Source: Anthoceros angustus
Taxonomy: Eukaryota; Streptophyta; Anthocerotopsida; Anthocerotales; Anthocerotaceae
Length of the DNA: 64,000 nucleotides
Direction of reading: 5' to 3'
NCBI GenBank assembly: GCA_010909165.1
Contig: MU008172.1
Span: 62,001-126,000, forward strand
Part shown: positions 19,838 through 29,238 of the stretch, piece after piece
Position numbering within the stretch: position 1 is the stretch's first letter
How the letters are laid out: each line of letters opens with the position of its first letter
Program-made: the position numbers and the translations under genes
The notes under the pieces: model-generated
Seen by the model: only the letters and a program-made list of their open reading frames with translations
Databases searched by the model: none
What the model was told of the DNA's origin: nothing

Positions 19838-20922
19838 TCAATGCGCAGATGAGCAACACTGAGTGCACCATTGCGGTTCAATAATGTCTCCAGTCAATAA
19901 TGGATGCCAGTTTGGTGTAGGGCCCTCTTTTGGGTCTTGTCGTGCTTGCGCTGGGTTGTTTTGCCGCGTCGCGTAGTGCGAGGCTGTCTTTCGGTGGATA
20001 ACTAGTTTTCCTACCTTTTGCCGCCTGCTCTCCCCCGCTCAGGCTTTCTGTACGCGCACGCTCTTTCCATATAAAGCCTGTATTGCTCGAAAAAAGAAAT
20101 ATCATCTCCAGTCACCTTCCTCGCCATCGAACATTGCTCATTAGGTTTCGTTGTTGATCGTGATAGCAGGCTTGGCACGAAAGGTTGGATGATTGGCACC
20201 CTCAGGCAACCAGCATTACTGGCCCTCTAGCAACTAGCATTATTGGAGTCAGGACACATTGAATTGGCATTTTAGTGAGCGATACGGCCTTTTCATTGAG
20301 ATGAGAGGGGATGAGATGGGAACCTACCAGCAAGTGCAACCTACGACACAGGAAACCGGCCATGAAGATAAGAAATCCTTTGAGATTCATCCTTGGAGCT
20401 ACATACATTCCAAAATCTGCGAGCCAGCATGTCAGGTACACTGGGTCTGCCCGGTGTGAACCGACCTGAATGTATGATGGGTTTTATCACAGGCCATGTA
20501 AATAATTGTCATGTTTTAGTCCTATGACGATCATCCGTGTTAACGAGTTGTAAAAATTAGAAAACAATTCTTCTTCTTTCGTAGTCTTTCTTCTTACATA
20601 ATGTCATACACCAAAGATGACTTCACTGTGTAAAAGAGATCGGTCATCGATGTGAAGCACCTCCTGTTGCCGGAACGAAGAAACCAGAGCTACGAAATTC
20701 CCAAGGGCCAAAACCTATCCTCTCACTGACAGCATCACATGAGCTGCAAGTTCACATGGGCAGACCCAGTTGAGCGCAAGTTGCCCAGAGAACGTGGCGG
20801 CGGAAACGGAAGGAGGGAGGGCTGACTATGGAGGGCTGACTATGTATAGATATCTTGCCGAGTCGTAGTGCTATTGGAAGCCAAGCCACGGCAACCTCTG
20901 GCGATCCCACAGGTCACAGCGG
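19838..20922. other. Intergenic between AOC and the germin-like gene
   Basis: No gene is supported. At about 20520-20580, ATGACGATCATCCGTGTTAA and a later AACAATTCTTCTTCTTTC weakly resemble the tail of the SINE-like family, so an old copy may lie here. Confidence 0.4.
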
Positions 20923-20930
20923 TATTTAAA
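20923..20930 (+). promoter_or_regulatory. TATA box of the germin-like gene
   Basis: TATTTAAA lies about 68 nt before the ATG at 20998. Transcription would normally start about 30 nt downstream, near 20955, after the upstream in-frame Met at 20935, which supports the later start codon. Confidence 0.55.
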
Positions 20931-20997
20931 TGCCTTGCAAATCCAAGCCTTCGGCAGTGTCTCCATCGCCAGCAGCAGGCAGTCGCATTGGCGAGCA

Positions 20998-21729
20998 ATG
21001 AGAGCAGCGAGCAGCAGAATGGCCATGTCGCGGTTGTCGGTGTGCGCGCTTTTGCTGGCGATGGCGGTGGTGGCGACGGCGAGCGACCCCGACCCGCTGC
21101 AGGACTTCTGCGTGGCGGACTTCTCAGGCACGGTGGTGGTGAACGGGGCGGCCTGCAAGCCCGCGTCCTCGGTCACCGCGGCCGACTTCCTCTTCTCGGG
21201 CTTCCGAGGCCCGGCCAACACCAACAACAAGCTCAAGTTCGGCGTGATCCCGGCCGCGCCCATCACGCTCCCGGGGCTCAACACACAGGGCATCTCGATG
21301 GCGCGGATCGATCTGGGCGTGGGCGGGCTGAACCCGCCGCACACCCACCCACGGGCCACGGAGCTGCTGTACGTGCAGAAGGGGACGGTAGTGGTGGGAT
21401 TCGTGGCCGCCAGCACCGGGGTGCTGTTCCAGGAGACGCTGCAGGCGGGCGACGTGTTCGCCTTCCCCCGCGGCCTGCTCCACTTCCAGCGCAACGTGGG
21501 CAAGGAGCCCGCCCTGCTCATCGCTGCGCTCAACAGCCAGTTCCCCGGCGCGCAGGGATCGGCCGCCGCCCTCTTCGGATCCACCCCGTCCCTGCCCACC
21601 GAGGTGCTGCAGCAGGCATTCGGGATCTCCGCTGCGGACGTCAACTACCTCATCTCGTACCAGAAGTCCCCTACCAGCCCCGTGGGAGCAGGATCCAAGA
21701 CCGTGCTCTGCAAACATCATTCTAGTTAG
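20998..21729 (+). CDS. Germin-like protein (secreted cupin)
   Basis: Single-exon ORF of 243 residues, GC-rich. An N-terminal signal peptide (SRLSVCALLLAMAVVATAS) precedes the mature start DPDPLQDFCVAD. Germin boxes are present: LNPPHTHPRATELLYVQKG with the His, His and Glu manganese ligands, and GDVFAFPRGLLHFQRN with the last His. Two Cys (DFCVAD, GAACKP) form the usual disulfide. Germin-like proteins are hexameric apoplastic cupins; some have oxalate oxidase or superoxide dismutase activity, and the activity of this one cannot be read from sequence. The start is taken as the first ATG after the expected transcription start; Met at 21019 or 21025 is possible. Related dead copies lie at 455-538 and 30905-31475. 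Confidence 0.9.
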   Translation: MRAASSRMAMSRLSVCALLLAMAVVATASDPDPLQDFCVADFSGTVVVNGAACKPASSVTAADFLFSGFRGPANTNNKLKFGVIPAAPITLPGLNTQGISMARIDLGVGGLNPPHTHPRATELLYVQKGTVVVGFVAASTGVLFQETLQAGDVFAFPRGLLHFQRNVGKEPALLIAALNSQFPGAQGSAAALFGSTPSLPTEVLQQAFGISAADVNYLISYQKSPTSPVGAGSKTVLCKHHSS

Positions 21730-22436
21730 ACTGGGCTAGCATGTTTCTTCCTTCTCCTCCCCACCCACCAGTCAAGATCTCGACGCCCAAGATTTATTTC
21801 TTTGTTGCTGGATTGTGCCCCCACATGGTAATTGGAAACCCACGAATTTTTTTGCCTGCAAGGACACCTCCAAATCGCTGTTCGCACTCTGGCGAAGGAG
21901 ACCCGCTCACGCTCCCTGCAATGTGCACACATTTGTATCAAGTGCGCCTCGCGAGACCCCACAGCTCTACCTGCCTTGCGTCTCACATGCCGCGCGCTAC
22001 CCAGCCAGCAAGGGAGCCAGACTTTGGGATGTTGCGCTGTCGACCCGCAAGTGAAGTCACGATTCACAAGCTGCCATAGCCGCGCCAAGCCCCCAGCTCG
22101 GCAATACCGATTCACTGGGTCTTTTCATGTCACCAAAAATCACCAGATACATATGAAATGAATTTCCACGTGAATTTCAGTGTTGATATTAGAAATATGC
22201 AGGTAGGATCTCCGTCAGCATAAGATGGTCATTTGTAGTTATGAACATGAGCCCCAGAATGACCAGAATTCTACAAAGGAAAAGGAATGCGAATCGTGTA
22301 GGGCACAGGAAGACGCTGCCAGATTCGGTCTTCAAGTCCTTACAAGTGTAAACCAAAGGGGTGTTACCGATTGGGAAGTTGGAAAGCTGGCATTCACGTA
22401 GGTCCGACTCCAGTGGAAGAAGGATCCATTTTCGCC
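21730..22436. other. Intergenic, nothing recognised
   Basis: Downstream of the germin-like gene. No ORF with recognisable content, no repeat seen. Confidence 0.45.
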
Positions 22437-22514
22437 GGCCAGAACAGTAAAGCTTATGGAGGAAGGGAATTCCGGTCCGCAGCGCCTTCCTCAATAAGCT
22501 TTACTGTTCTGGCC
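22437..22514. repeat. Near-perfect hairpin, 30-bp arms
   Basis: The left arm 22437-22466 (GGCCAGAACAGTAAAGCTTA...) and right arm 22485-22514 are reverse complements with one mismatch, with an 18-nt loop. The hairpin lies about 108 nt before the start codon of the RRP1-like ORF. It could be a small-RNA-type foldback, a 5' leader structure, or a remnant of an inverted insertion. Confidence 0.9.
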
Positions 22515-22621
22515 TCTTTGCATGGTATGCTGGTGGACCTAACGCGCTTTTAGGCCACAGATCCGGGAACGGAAGACTATGCGATTGTTCTCGCTCCGCA
22601 TGAATTTCAGGGCAGCGCGGC

Positions 22622-24427
22622 ATGGACGCGATGCAAGGGGCGCTCGCTGCAGCTGGTGGGGCAGCTGGAATGTTGGAGTTCTCGGCCTTTGCTGTGCTGC
22701 TTGAAGGATTGCCTGTGCGGGAGCAGCAGGAAGTAGGATGGAGTCGTTGTTTGCGGGCTGAGGTGGTGCTTCTCTTCCCTGAAGAAGCTGTGGCGTTGAG
22801 CCAGGTCTTCCCAGCTATGGAGGAGGCTGGATGGAGCTCGAATTGGACCAAGGACAGCATGGGGTGGCTCAGGGATAGGGCTCTGGTTTCTGGAGTCAGC
22901 TGTCGAGCTCAAGGCTCGAGCATGCTTCTGGCTTCAATGTTTGTTGACGTTGTGCGTTCGTCTGTTCCTGCCTGTAGGGATAGCTTGCTGCTTGTCCTGG
23001 AGCCTCTGCTGTCTCACCTTGGCCGGGGGGCTCTCCTGCCCTTGTTGGAGAGGCTGAGGGGTCCAGGTTCTGCGGCAGGGATTGCGGGGATGGGTGATGG
23101 TGAGAGCTCCAGGGTGTTACGGCTGCGTCGTGCTCTCTCTCGCCTGGCAGCGTTGGCTGGGGCTTTGGTCAAGCGCACGCGCTTCATGGTGCCTCTCAAT
23201 TGGCCTGCCGTACGGTGGTTTAGGCAGGATGTGGTGCCCCGGCGGACGCTTACTTGTCTGACAGAATGTTGTGTAGTGAAGAGGAAGCCTGTGACAGAAT
23301 GGCCTGTAGTGGAGACTAAGTCCGAGGTGGCTAACTGGCAATCGACGACCCTTGCTGGAGCAGGCTGGGAAGCTGCGTCTGCCAGGAAGCCTGTAGTGCA
23401 GGAGCGTCGCAAAGGATGGTTTCTGATGGTGGCAGAGGGGGTTTACACATACAAGTATGCATCTCCGGAGGACACGGCAGAAGAAATAGAAGAAATGCAA
23501 AGGAGAAGTATGAGGGACCGTAAGTCCGACAAGGGTGGTGTTCAACGGCGGCAGAGGGTCCAAAGACTGTCGAGCAACACAATCGATAGAAGAAGTCCGA
23601 AGAAGTTTGGTAGTGTCAAGCGAGAGGATGAGACGGCTACAGGTTTTGACTCTGAGAGTGAGCAGGAGATGTGCCAGCATGTCATCTCCAATATTATGAG
23701 AAAGGCTACCGCCAAGGCTCTGGCTGCTTATGTCTGGGAATCAGACCCGGAATCAAGTGAAGAAGAGGATGCCAGTGATGAAGAAGAGAATGCTAGTGAT
23801 GAAGAGGAGGATGCTAGTGGTGAAGAAGAGGATGCTAGTGGTGAAGAAGAGGATGTTAATATTGAATGCCGAGCTGAAAAAAAGCTAAGGTTCTGTCTGA
23901 GGCATAATGTGTTCTGGGCACCACCGAGTACTCCTTTGCCTCCTCTGTCTCTGCGAACTCCTGCAGCATGCAGACCCAGAGGTAGCGCCCTGAAGCCGTC
24001 CGCCTTCCCGGATGCAGAAGCGTCAGAAGCTCCTGATGAGTCGACTCCACCAAACAGGCCGAGGAAGACAGAAGCTTCTGATGGATCTACTACACCAAAC
24101 AGGCCGAGGAAGACAGAAGCTTCTGATAGATCAACTACACCAAACAGGAAGAGGAAGAGGAAGACCAAGTCAGAAGCTCCTGATGTTCCAGCCCCACCAA
24201 ATAGGAAGAGGAAGACGAAGCCACAAGCTTCTGAAGAATCGACTCCACCAAAGAAGAAGAGGAAGACGAAGTCAGAAGCTTATGCTGTCTCAACTCTACC
24301 AAACAGGAAGAGGTCATCGAAAGCTTCCAATGTTTCTACTCTACCAATTAGGAAGAGGTCATCAGAAGCTTCTCATGATTTAACTCCACCAAAGAGGATG
24401 AAGACGAAGTCACAAGGAAGACTCTGA
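22622..24427 (+). CDS. RRP1/Nop52-like nucleolar protein
   Basis: An uninterrupted ORF of 601 residues. The N-terminal third has alternating hydrophobic helices (SSMLLASMFVDVVRSS, LLLVLEPLLSHLGRGALLPL) that resemble the helical Nop52 domain. Around residues 380-415 there is an acidic run of EEEDASDEEE repeats. It is followed by RFCLRHNVFWAPPSTPLPPL and SLRTPAACRPRGSALKPS, which I recognise as the C-terminal motif (PLPPxSLRxPPxxxPRGSALK) of plant RRP1 homologues. The end is made of about ten Lys/Arg-rich repeats of the type TPPNRKRKTKSEA, a likely nucleolar-targeting tail. RRP1 proteins act in large-subunit rRNA processing. The usual first Nop52 helices are not clear, so an upstream exon may be missed or the gene is divergent. 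The 3' part is duplicated just downstream. Confidence 0.55.
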   Translation: MDAMQGALAAAGGAAGMLEFSAFAVLLEGLPVREQQEVGWSRCLRAEVVLLFPEEAVALSQVFPAMEEAGWSSNWTKDSMGWLRDRALVSGVSCRAQGSSMLLASMFVDVVRSSVPACRDSLLLVLEPLLSHLGRGALLPLLERLRGPGSAAGIAGMGDGESSRVLRLRRALSRLAALAGALVKRTRFMVPLNWPAVRWFRQDVVPRRTLTCLTECCVVKRKPVTEWPVVETKSEVANWQSTTLAGAGWEAASARKPVVQERRKGWFLMVAEGVYTYKYASPEDTAEEIEEMQRRSMRDRKSDKGGVQRRQRVQRLSSNTIDRRSPKKFGSVKREDETATGFDSESEQEMCQHVISNIMRKATAKALAAYVWESDPESSEEEDASDEEENASDEEEDASGEEEDASGEEEDVNIECRAEKKLRFCLRHNVFWAPPSTPLPPLSLRTPAACRPRGSALKPSAFPDAEASEAPDESTPPNRPRKTEASDGSTTPNRPRKTEASDRSTTPNRKRKRKTKSEAPDVPAPPNRKRKTKPQASEESTPPKKKRKTKSEAYAVSTLPNRKRSSKASNVSTLPIRKRSSEASHDLTPPKRMKTKSQGRL

Positions 24428-24439
24428 TGAATCTCTTCA

Positions 24440-25389
24440 GGTTTGGACTCTGAGAGTGAGCAGGAGAGGTACCAGCAAGTCATCTCCAATATTATGAAAA
24501 AGGCTACCACCAAGGCTCTGGCTACTAATGTCTGTAAATCAGATTCTGAATCAAGTAGAAGAGGATGCTAGTGATGAAGAAGAGGATGTTAATAGTGTAT
24601 GCCGAGCTGAAAAAAGGCTAAGGTTCTGTGTGAGGCATAATGTGTTCTGGGCGCCACCGAGTACTCCTTTGCCTCCTCTGTCTCTGCAAACGCCTCCAGC
24701 ATGCAGACCCAGAGGTAGCGCCCTGAAGCCGTCCGCCTTCCCGGATGCAGAAGCGGGAGAAGCTCCTGATGAGTCGACTCCACCAAACAGGCCGAGGAAG
24801 ACAGAAGCTTGTGATGGATCAACTACACCAAACAGGAAGAGGAAGACCAAGTCAGAAGCTCCTGATGTTCCGACTCCACCAAATGGGAAGGAAGCCACAA
24901 GCTTCTGATGAATCTACACCACCAAACAAGAGGAGGAAGACGAAGTCAGATGCTTATGATGTGTCAACTCCACCAAACAGGAAGAGGTCATCAAAAGATG
25001 GGAATGTCTCAACTCTACCAAATAGGAAGATGAAGACGAAGTCGGAAGACTCTGATACTTTAATTCCTCCAAAGAGGACAAGGAAGGCAGAAGCTTCTGA
25101 TGCATCAACTCCACCCAGAAAGGCAAGGAAGCTGGATACAGACAAAAGTGATCGTAGATCAACTAACACACGCATTTGTGCTACACAGGACACCATCTTA
25201 GTCACCGATCTTCCTGCGCCACATTGGCAAGCAGAGATCTTTCGACTAGAATTGTGTGACACTATTAAGAACTCTCAGATTTCATTAACACAGATTATTA
25301 GTCGAGTCCTGTCGTTTGACAAGTGTCAGTGGACAGGGAAGTGTCGATCCTCGCGTAAAACTGCAGTTGCCCGTTCCTTCAAGAACTGA
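24440..25389 (+). pseudogene. Decayed tandem copy of the RRP1-like gene's 3' part
   Basis: Starts with a block like 23645-23720 (GACTCTGAGAGTGAGCAGGA then TCTCCAATATTATGA) and repeats the acidic run, RFCVRHNVFWAPPSTPLPPL and the basic repeats (TPPNKRRKTKSDAYDVSTPP). The reading frame is broken at least twice (about 24550 and 24895). It follows the stop of the intact ORF by about a dozen bases, so it is a tandem duplication of roughly 800 bp. It extends past the intact copy into unique sequence (to about 25389), which may preserve the ancestral C-terminus. Confidence 0.75.
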
Positions 25390-25507
25390 TACATGGCCTC
25401 CTAACTGAGGCATCATAACTTCAAATTCGCTGAAGAAAAAGCATCGTAACTCCACCTCTACGCACATGCAGCGCTGGGAGTGAAGTCCATCTGTGTGAAG
25501 CTTTCAT

Positions 25508-26488
25508 GTGCTGGGCTTGATGGACTGTCTACTGCCGCACTCGCCTGGTTCTCTACTGCATAAGCAGCTCGCAGACTGGAGATCGAGACAGATGCTCTCG
25601 CTGGCTGCAAAACGTTCGTTCTGGCGCCCCGACGTTCGGCTTCGTCAGCGCATGGAAACGAGGATGGCACAGGCGACCCCGGCAGCGGCAAGGACACAGG
25701 CACTGTCTGTGCGGCAAGAGCGACCCCCATCGCTCAAAACCAGACTGAAGGCAGGGGAGAAGCTATACGGAGCATTCATGGTGAGCTTCTCAACTGTGAT
25801 TGCCGAGATTTTGGGCTATGGAGGTTATGACTATGTCATTGTGGACATGGAGCACGGGCCTGGAGATGTCATCTCCGCGCTCCCAGTGCTTCAAGCGCTG
25901 GCAGGGTCTGGGACTGCTGCCATCCTGCGGCTCCCGTACAACGACCCCGTGCTGGTGAAAAAGGCTTTGGATGTGGGGCCGGCGGGGCTCATGTTTCCTA
26001 TGGTCGAAGACGCAGAAGCAGCAAGGACTGCTGTTGCTGCCAGTCGCTATCCTCCGCGGGGCATCAGAGGAGCTGCTGCCTCCATTGTCAGGGCTTCTAG
26101 GTATGGACTGGACGAATCCTACCTGGAGGCCTGTGAGGACGAATTGTTCATCATGTGTCAAGTGGAGAGCAAGGAGGCCGTTGAAAAGATACCGGAAATC
26201 GCTGGAGTCGAAGGTGTCGACTGCCTTATGATGGGGCCTACCGACTTACGAGCAAGCCTAGGCCTTTTGAGAAGCCCTGAAGATGAGCGACCAGAGAGGC
26301 TGCTGAGAAAGGCAGAGCAGGCTGTCTTGGCTTCCGAAAGAAAGGTTTTCCTTGCAGGATTTGCAACCCCGCGAGACCCACCTCCCTTTTTGTTTGAGCA
26401 TGGGTATGACATGGTTTCCGGTGCAGTAGACGTAGCCTTGTTCAAAAACGCCGTTGTAGAGGACTTGAAGAAGAATAAGAATACCTAA
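25508..26488 (+). CDS. HpcH/HpaI aldolase family protein, probably plastid
   Basis: Single-exon ORF of 326 residues. The domain starts at about residue 75 (SLKTRLKAGEKLYGAFMVSF). Family features in order: DYVIVDMEHGPGD with the catalytic His, AILRLPYND with the substrate-binding Arg, GPAGLMFPMVED, IRGAAASIVRASRYG, and the metal ligands Glu in CQVESKEAV and Asp in MMGPTDLRASLG. The family cleaves 2-keto-3-deoxy-type acids into pyruvate and an aldehyde in a divalent-metal-dependent class II reaction; the plant substrate is not known to me. The basic, Ser/Arg-rich first ~70 residues look like an organellar presequence, with several possible Met starts (25508, or later at residues 29, 49, 53). 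Confidence 0.88.
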   Translation: MLGLMDCLLPHSPGSLLHKQLADWRSRQMLSLAAKRSFWRPDVRLRQRMETRMAQATPAAARTQALSVRQERPPSLKTRLKAGEKLYGAFMVSFSTVIAEILGYGGYDYVIVDMEHGPGDVISALPVLQALAGSGTAAILRLPYNDPVLVKKALDVGPAGLMFPMVEDAEAARTAVAASRYPPRGIRGAAASIVRASRYGLDESYLEACEDELFIMCQVESKEAVEKIPEIAGVEGVDCLMMGPTDLRASLGLLRSPEDERPERLLRKAEQAVLASERKVFLAGFATPRDPPPFLFEHGYDMVSGAVDVALFKNAVVEDLKKNKNT

Positions 26489-26852
26489 GCAAACTCCTCG
26501 ACGGACGTGGCCTTAGGACTTCTCCTCACACTTATGTTATTACATGACGTCATGTAGTGTTACATTAACCAATCCACTAAAACCTTACTCGTACTAAGCA
26601 GCTTCCGGCGCCCAGCAACTTGCCCCAGAAAGACTGATACGCATGGACTGCGTGCAAAGCAAAACGAGTTGAGACCATCTGCAACTAAGATCAGACTCCT
26701 CCCCACAGGCAAGTCAGTGCAGGAACTGAAGCCAGTAGTTGAAAAGAGAGTGCTTGCCTGAGAAGGAAACTGGGGAACCACTGTCTCTGCAGTTGGACTG
26801 GAAATCGTGTTGATGACATCGAAAAACTTCCAACCGTGTGCAAGTTGTCATC
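26489..26852. other. Convergent intergenic region
   Basis: Lies between the 3' ends of the aldolase gene (plus) and the zinc-ribbon gene (minus). Presumably both 3' UTRs; nothing else seen. Confidence 0.5.
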
Positions 26853-27771
26853 TCAGTCAAACTGCTGTCGAAGCTGCATCTCAGTCTCACTCTTCCAAGA
26901 GGCGTGAGACGACTGTCCTTTCATTCGTTTGCTCTTTTCCTTATCTTTCACTACAGACCTTTTCTTCCTTTCAGCATCTGATCCTGCTTCCGGCCGGTCG
27001 TTACACATGGGGCACACCATTCCGGCGGTGTTGGAGAAAGTCTTTGGCACGCCACACTTTAAACACATTCTGCAGGAACAAGAACCAAGTGGAAACCTAT
27101 CAGCCCTTCTTTTTACCAGAAAGGCAACACATCTCCACTGCTCTTCAACAGACCTTAAAAGACTCGCAGCCTCCTCAGGAGGCGGCAGGTTGGCTCCAGA
27201 CACTTTACGCCCCACCTCCTGGGACGCACTGGTCACTTTGTCGGCTTCATCCAGGGACCGAGGTTTTGCTTCAACAACAGCTCCTGCAGAACACATCGTC
27301 AGTGAGCACAAAGCGCTAGCTGTAGGTGCCAAGTAGAGACTCCTTTCCCACACTGAACGGTAGTGGAATACCAGAAGACGGAGCTTTACGCTCCTGCCCG
27401 TTCAATGTAGGGGCCGCAACGATTTGCGCATCTTGCGGAGACCTCGGGGCAACAGGACGCGAAAGCGGACCTGTTGCAGCAAACCTGAGGTACTCCGGGG
27501 GCCCTGTGACCTACAGTCCACCACTAGGGTAAGCAGAGGCCTCGACACAAGACGTTCACACCAGTGCGATGGAACCTCTTACCTCTGCAAACACATGTGC
27601 TGGCGACGGCAGCAACGATGCTGTTTCGGGCTTGGGAGGAACAGGCGGTTCTACCCTCACTTCTGGACGTGGCGCAGCCTCTTCATCACTTTCTCCGCTG
27701 TCGGAACGCCAGCGTTGCCCCTCCTCCTCCTCCTCATCCGAGGAGTAGTCTTGCACAAGTGCCAAGCTCAT
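26853..27771 (-). CDS. Uncharacterised conserved protein, acidic start and C-terminal zinc ribbon
   Basis: Four exons on the minus strand: 27771-27583, 27510-27372, 27283-27154 and 27069-26853. They join in frame through introns of 72, 88 and 84 nt to 224 residues. The N-terminus MSLALVQDYSSDEEEEE is acidic; exon 2 starts VTGPPEYL. The last exon has a Cys4 arrangement, CLKCGVPKTF... then VCPMC, followed by a basic stretch KDKEKSKRMKGQSSHASWKS and a C-terminal ETEMQLRQQFD. I recall plant proteins with the same C-terminus but know no function; the zinc ribbon and basic tail could suit a nuclear protein. The exons were found by frame continuity and GT..AG sites. A relic of exon 1 lies at 180-330. 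Confidence 0.75.
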
Positions 27772-28731
27772 GTCCTGGGATCAGCATCGCGCATGAAAAC
27801 CCACCAATTCACACAAATTCGCTGCAACTCTGAGTACACACCAATCACCTGAAAAACTCGAAACGCTCGATCCGCGACTTGGTGAAGACGGCGTGGCAGC
27901 GGTACAAGTCCGAACGTAGGGTTTTACTTCACCATTCGAAGTGTGTCTTCGGACCACCCACGCCGTTCCCTTCATCTGCCATTGCAGAAACCGTTCCGAC
28001 AGCCAATAGATTGCCGCCAGGCTTTGCAGATAGATGGCTTGACGTTGTACAACTTGCATAACCCACCAGGCGTTGGATGTTTCAAGTCGACATACCAGCC
28101 CCCAAATCGCATGTGTAGATATGTACCAGATGTTGCAACACAACATTGTGCTGTGGGTAGCAAGACATATTCTCAAAACAGAAACCAGCCCAACACCGGT
28201 TTTTCTTAATCGAAGTCTCTCCATTTTGTACTCATCCACCCTAATCAAAAGCACTCCCAACGTCAATCAGATGACGTGTTGGGATTCCAACACAGCTGCC
28301 CATGTATATCCAGCTTCTTGACATCCAGGACCATCGCATCCACAGCTCTCTGAAAGCTCCAGAGCACTTGGAAAGCGGGCCTGCATGGAAAGTAGTGCTG
28401 TTGTGCCTCGCCACACATTTGAAAGCCTCGGATTGCCATGTTTTTATGATACCTTTATAACGTCACTTACCCCCACCAAAAGGCGGGGGACATCGATCGT
28501 TGCGCTGGAGGATATCCTGTAAACTCGGACTTCGCATCCGACACCACCGTTTACATAGCAAGGACAGCGACAGGACAGGCAGGATTTGCAGGGCAGTTTC
28601 AGAGGCTGATGCTGATTCAACCGCCTGGTTCAATTCCGGAATCGGTTCCAAGCTGGGCTCGGCTTCGCACTTGTTCTCCCTGCACCTCCCTTCCCATGTT
28701 CCGGACACTGACTTCCAGTTGCTTAAAAACC
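27772..28731. other. Divergent upstream region
   Basis: Lies between the starts of the zinc-ribbon gene (minus) and the SRPBCC gene (plus), so it should hold both promoters. A 161-codon minus-strand ORF (27781-28266) has no recognisable motif and overlaps the leader, so I do not call it. Confidence 0.45.
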
Positions 28732-29238
28732 ATGGGTAGCCCGCTGGCCCAGGAGGGCAAGAAATGGAAGCTGGCAGTTGTGGATCAAGTGAAGGCACCC
28801 ATCGAAAAGGTGTGGGAGCTGACATCCGATTTCGTCCGGCTCGATCGGTGGCTCCCGCACTTGAGCTCCACCCTGGTGGGAGGGGAGGCCCAGAAGCCTG
28901 GAGCGGTGCGGCACGTTGTGGGCACCGGCCCGGGGCCTCTACGGGGGAGCTTCGTGGTGGAGGAGCTGGTGGCCATGGACGCGGAGAACCATACCTATTC
29001 CTACACTGTGCTGGACGGCAAAATGAAGCTGGAGGACTACCTGGCCGTGTGGAAGCTGGCGGAAGGCACTGAGCCGGGCTGGACTACGGTGTCCTTGTCC
29101 TACGAGATGGCACCTTGTGCTGAGGTCTCGGAGCAGCAGTTTGCCGCTTTTATAGGAAATGTCTTTCAGAATAGCATCGACCACCTCAAGACAATTGTGG
29201 GCGGTAGCTCGGAGGGCCTGGTCGTGTGTGAGCGCTGA
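28732..29238 (+). CDS. SRPBCC (polyketide cyclase/Bet v1-like) family protein
   Basis: Single-exon ORF of 168 residues. It begins MGSPLAQEGKKWKLAVVDQV followed by KAPIEKVWELTSDF, LDRWLPHLSSTLVGG and SYTVLDGKMKLEDYLAVWKL, the strand and helix pattern of the SRPBCC hydrophobic-pocket fold, ending in a long C-terminal helix (AAFIGNVFQNSIDHLKTIV). Plant relatives include lachrymatory-factor-synthase-like and abscisic-acid-receptor-like proteins; the receptor gate and latch loops are not evident, so a small-molecule carrier or cyclase role is only inferred. The start at 28732 sits in a good context (ACCATGG); an upstream in-frame Met would add 41 residues with no family match. Confidence 0.8.
   Translation: MGSPLAQEGKKWKLAVVDQVKAPIEKVWELTSDFVRLDRWLPHLSSTLVGGEAQKPGAVRHVVGTGPGPLRGSFVVEELVAMDAENHTYSYTVLDGKMKLEDYLAVWKLAEGTEPGWTTVSLSYEMAPCAEVSEQQFAAFIGNVFQNSIDHLKTIVGGSSEGLVVCER

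Noticed and set aside
27781-28266. 161-codon minus-strand ORF upstream of the zinc-ribbon gene
   Set aside because: No family resemblance, and it occupies the expected promoter and leader between two divergent genes.
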